The position numbers and the translations under genes were made by a program. DNA of 48,803 nt from Chromobacterium vaccinii (GTDB lineage Bacteria > Pseudomonadota > Gammaproteobacteria > Burkholderiales > Chromobacteriaceae): assembly GCF_000971335.1 (NCBI RefSeq), contig NZ_JZJL01000038.1:1-48803 (forward strand). Direction: 5' to 3'. The notes beneath the pieces were generated by a model. It ran no database searches. It was not told the origin of the DNA and saw only the letters and a program-made list of their open reading frames with translations. The stretch's first letter is position 1. Each line of letters starts with the position of its first letter. Positions 48,709 to 48,803 of the stretch are shown here, in pieces.

Positions 48709-48803
48709 AGGCTGGTGACCATGTGCGAGGAGCAGACTGCGACGATATCGCCGTCCACGCCGCGGCCGCGCAGCATGCGGGCGGCGGCGATCGCGGCGCC
48801 GGA
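48705..48803 (-). CDS. C-terminal end of an unidentified protein (cut by the window edge)
   Basis: 32 codons then TGA. The visible end has AAIAAARMLRGRGVDGDIVAV then CSSHMVTSL. The alternation of a helix and a buried strand resembles the C-terminus of fold-type II PLP enzymes such as threonine synthase, but this is too short to claim. It overlaps the UbiC-like start by 4 nt, so the two are translationally coupled. Confidence 0.55.
   Translation of the reverse strand, partial: SGAAIAAARMLRGRGVDGDIVAVCSSHMVTSL

Overview
The window is GC-rich chromosomal DNA from a betaproteobacterium. The best fit is Neisseriales of the Chromobacterium type. The strongest taxonomic cue is an OmpA-family protein (23560-24240) whose start, MTKQLKLSAL, and conserved GECWK segment match my memory of neisserial RmpM. 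Genus assignment is inference. I see no phage, transposase, integron, CRISPR array or rRNA operon.

Layout, left to right. (1) 1-330: a cut tRNA gene and two identical tRNA-Pro(CGG) genes. (2) 423-9470: rdgC, then an iron and oxidative-stress block: a catalase with a 20-codon leader ORF, a Fur-box-controlled small membrane protein, a DOPA-dioxygenase-like gene, a class 1A dihydroorotate dehydrogenase, a haem-ligand-less bacterioferritin and feoAB under Fur-like and FNR-like sites, then dcd and a glutathione peroxidase. (3) 9500-14750: acetylpolyamine amidohydrolase, YchJ, a lipoprotein, cysK, a voltage-gated K+ channel-like protein with a C-terminal zinc ribbon, and a macrodomain deacetylase. 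(4) 15000-18130: paired DnaA boxes, xseA, then an unusual three-gene cassette (17160-18079). It holds two short peptides with matching 39-residue double-glycine leaders and different C-terminal cores, flanking an 8-cysteine protein. This is the best candidate in the window for an undescribed system. (5) 18142-24240: ribF-ileS-lspA and ispH, plus the RmpM-like protein. (6) 24481-28437: assimilatory sulfate reduction (cysH-cysI-DUF934) divergent from its regulator cysB. (7) 28450-36100: a duplicated terminator, an SDR reductase, ABC-F YbiT, dapA-bamC, an Ala/Pro-repeat lipoprotein, the ribosomal oxygenase RoxA and SlyD. (8) 36149-41560: mgtE-prmC-PAP2, aroE-mtgA and a rhodanese. (9) 41600-46450: glnA and ntrBC with a textbook NtrC/sigma-54 architecture. 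(10) 46500-48803: a solute-binding protein, a VOC protein, a small membrane protein, a chorismate-lyase-like protein and the cut end of another gene.

Working together: feoA-feoB-bfr form an import-and-store unit for ferrous iron. cysB, cysH, cysI, DUF934 and cysK cover sulfate to cysteine. glnA, ntrB and ntrC form the nitrogen-control circuit, with an NtrC site before both glnA and ntrB. dapA-bamC, ribF-ileS-lspA-ispH and mgtE-prmC are housekeeping sets.

All calls come from reading the sequence and from remembered family features. No database search was run.
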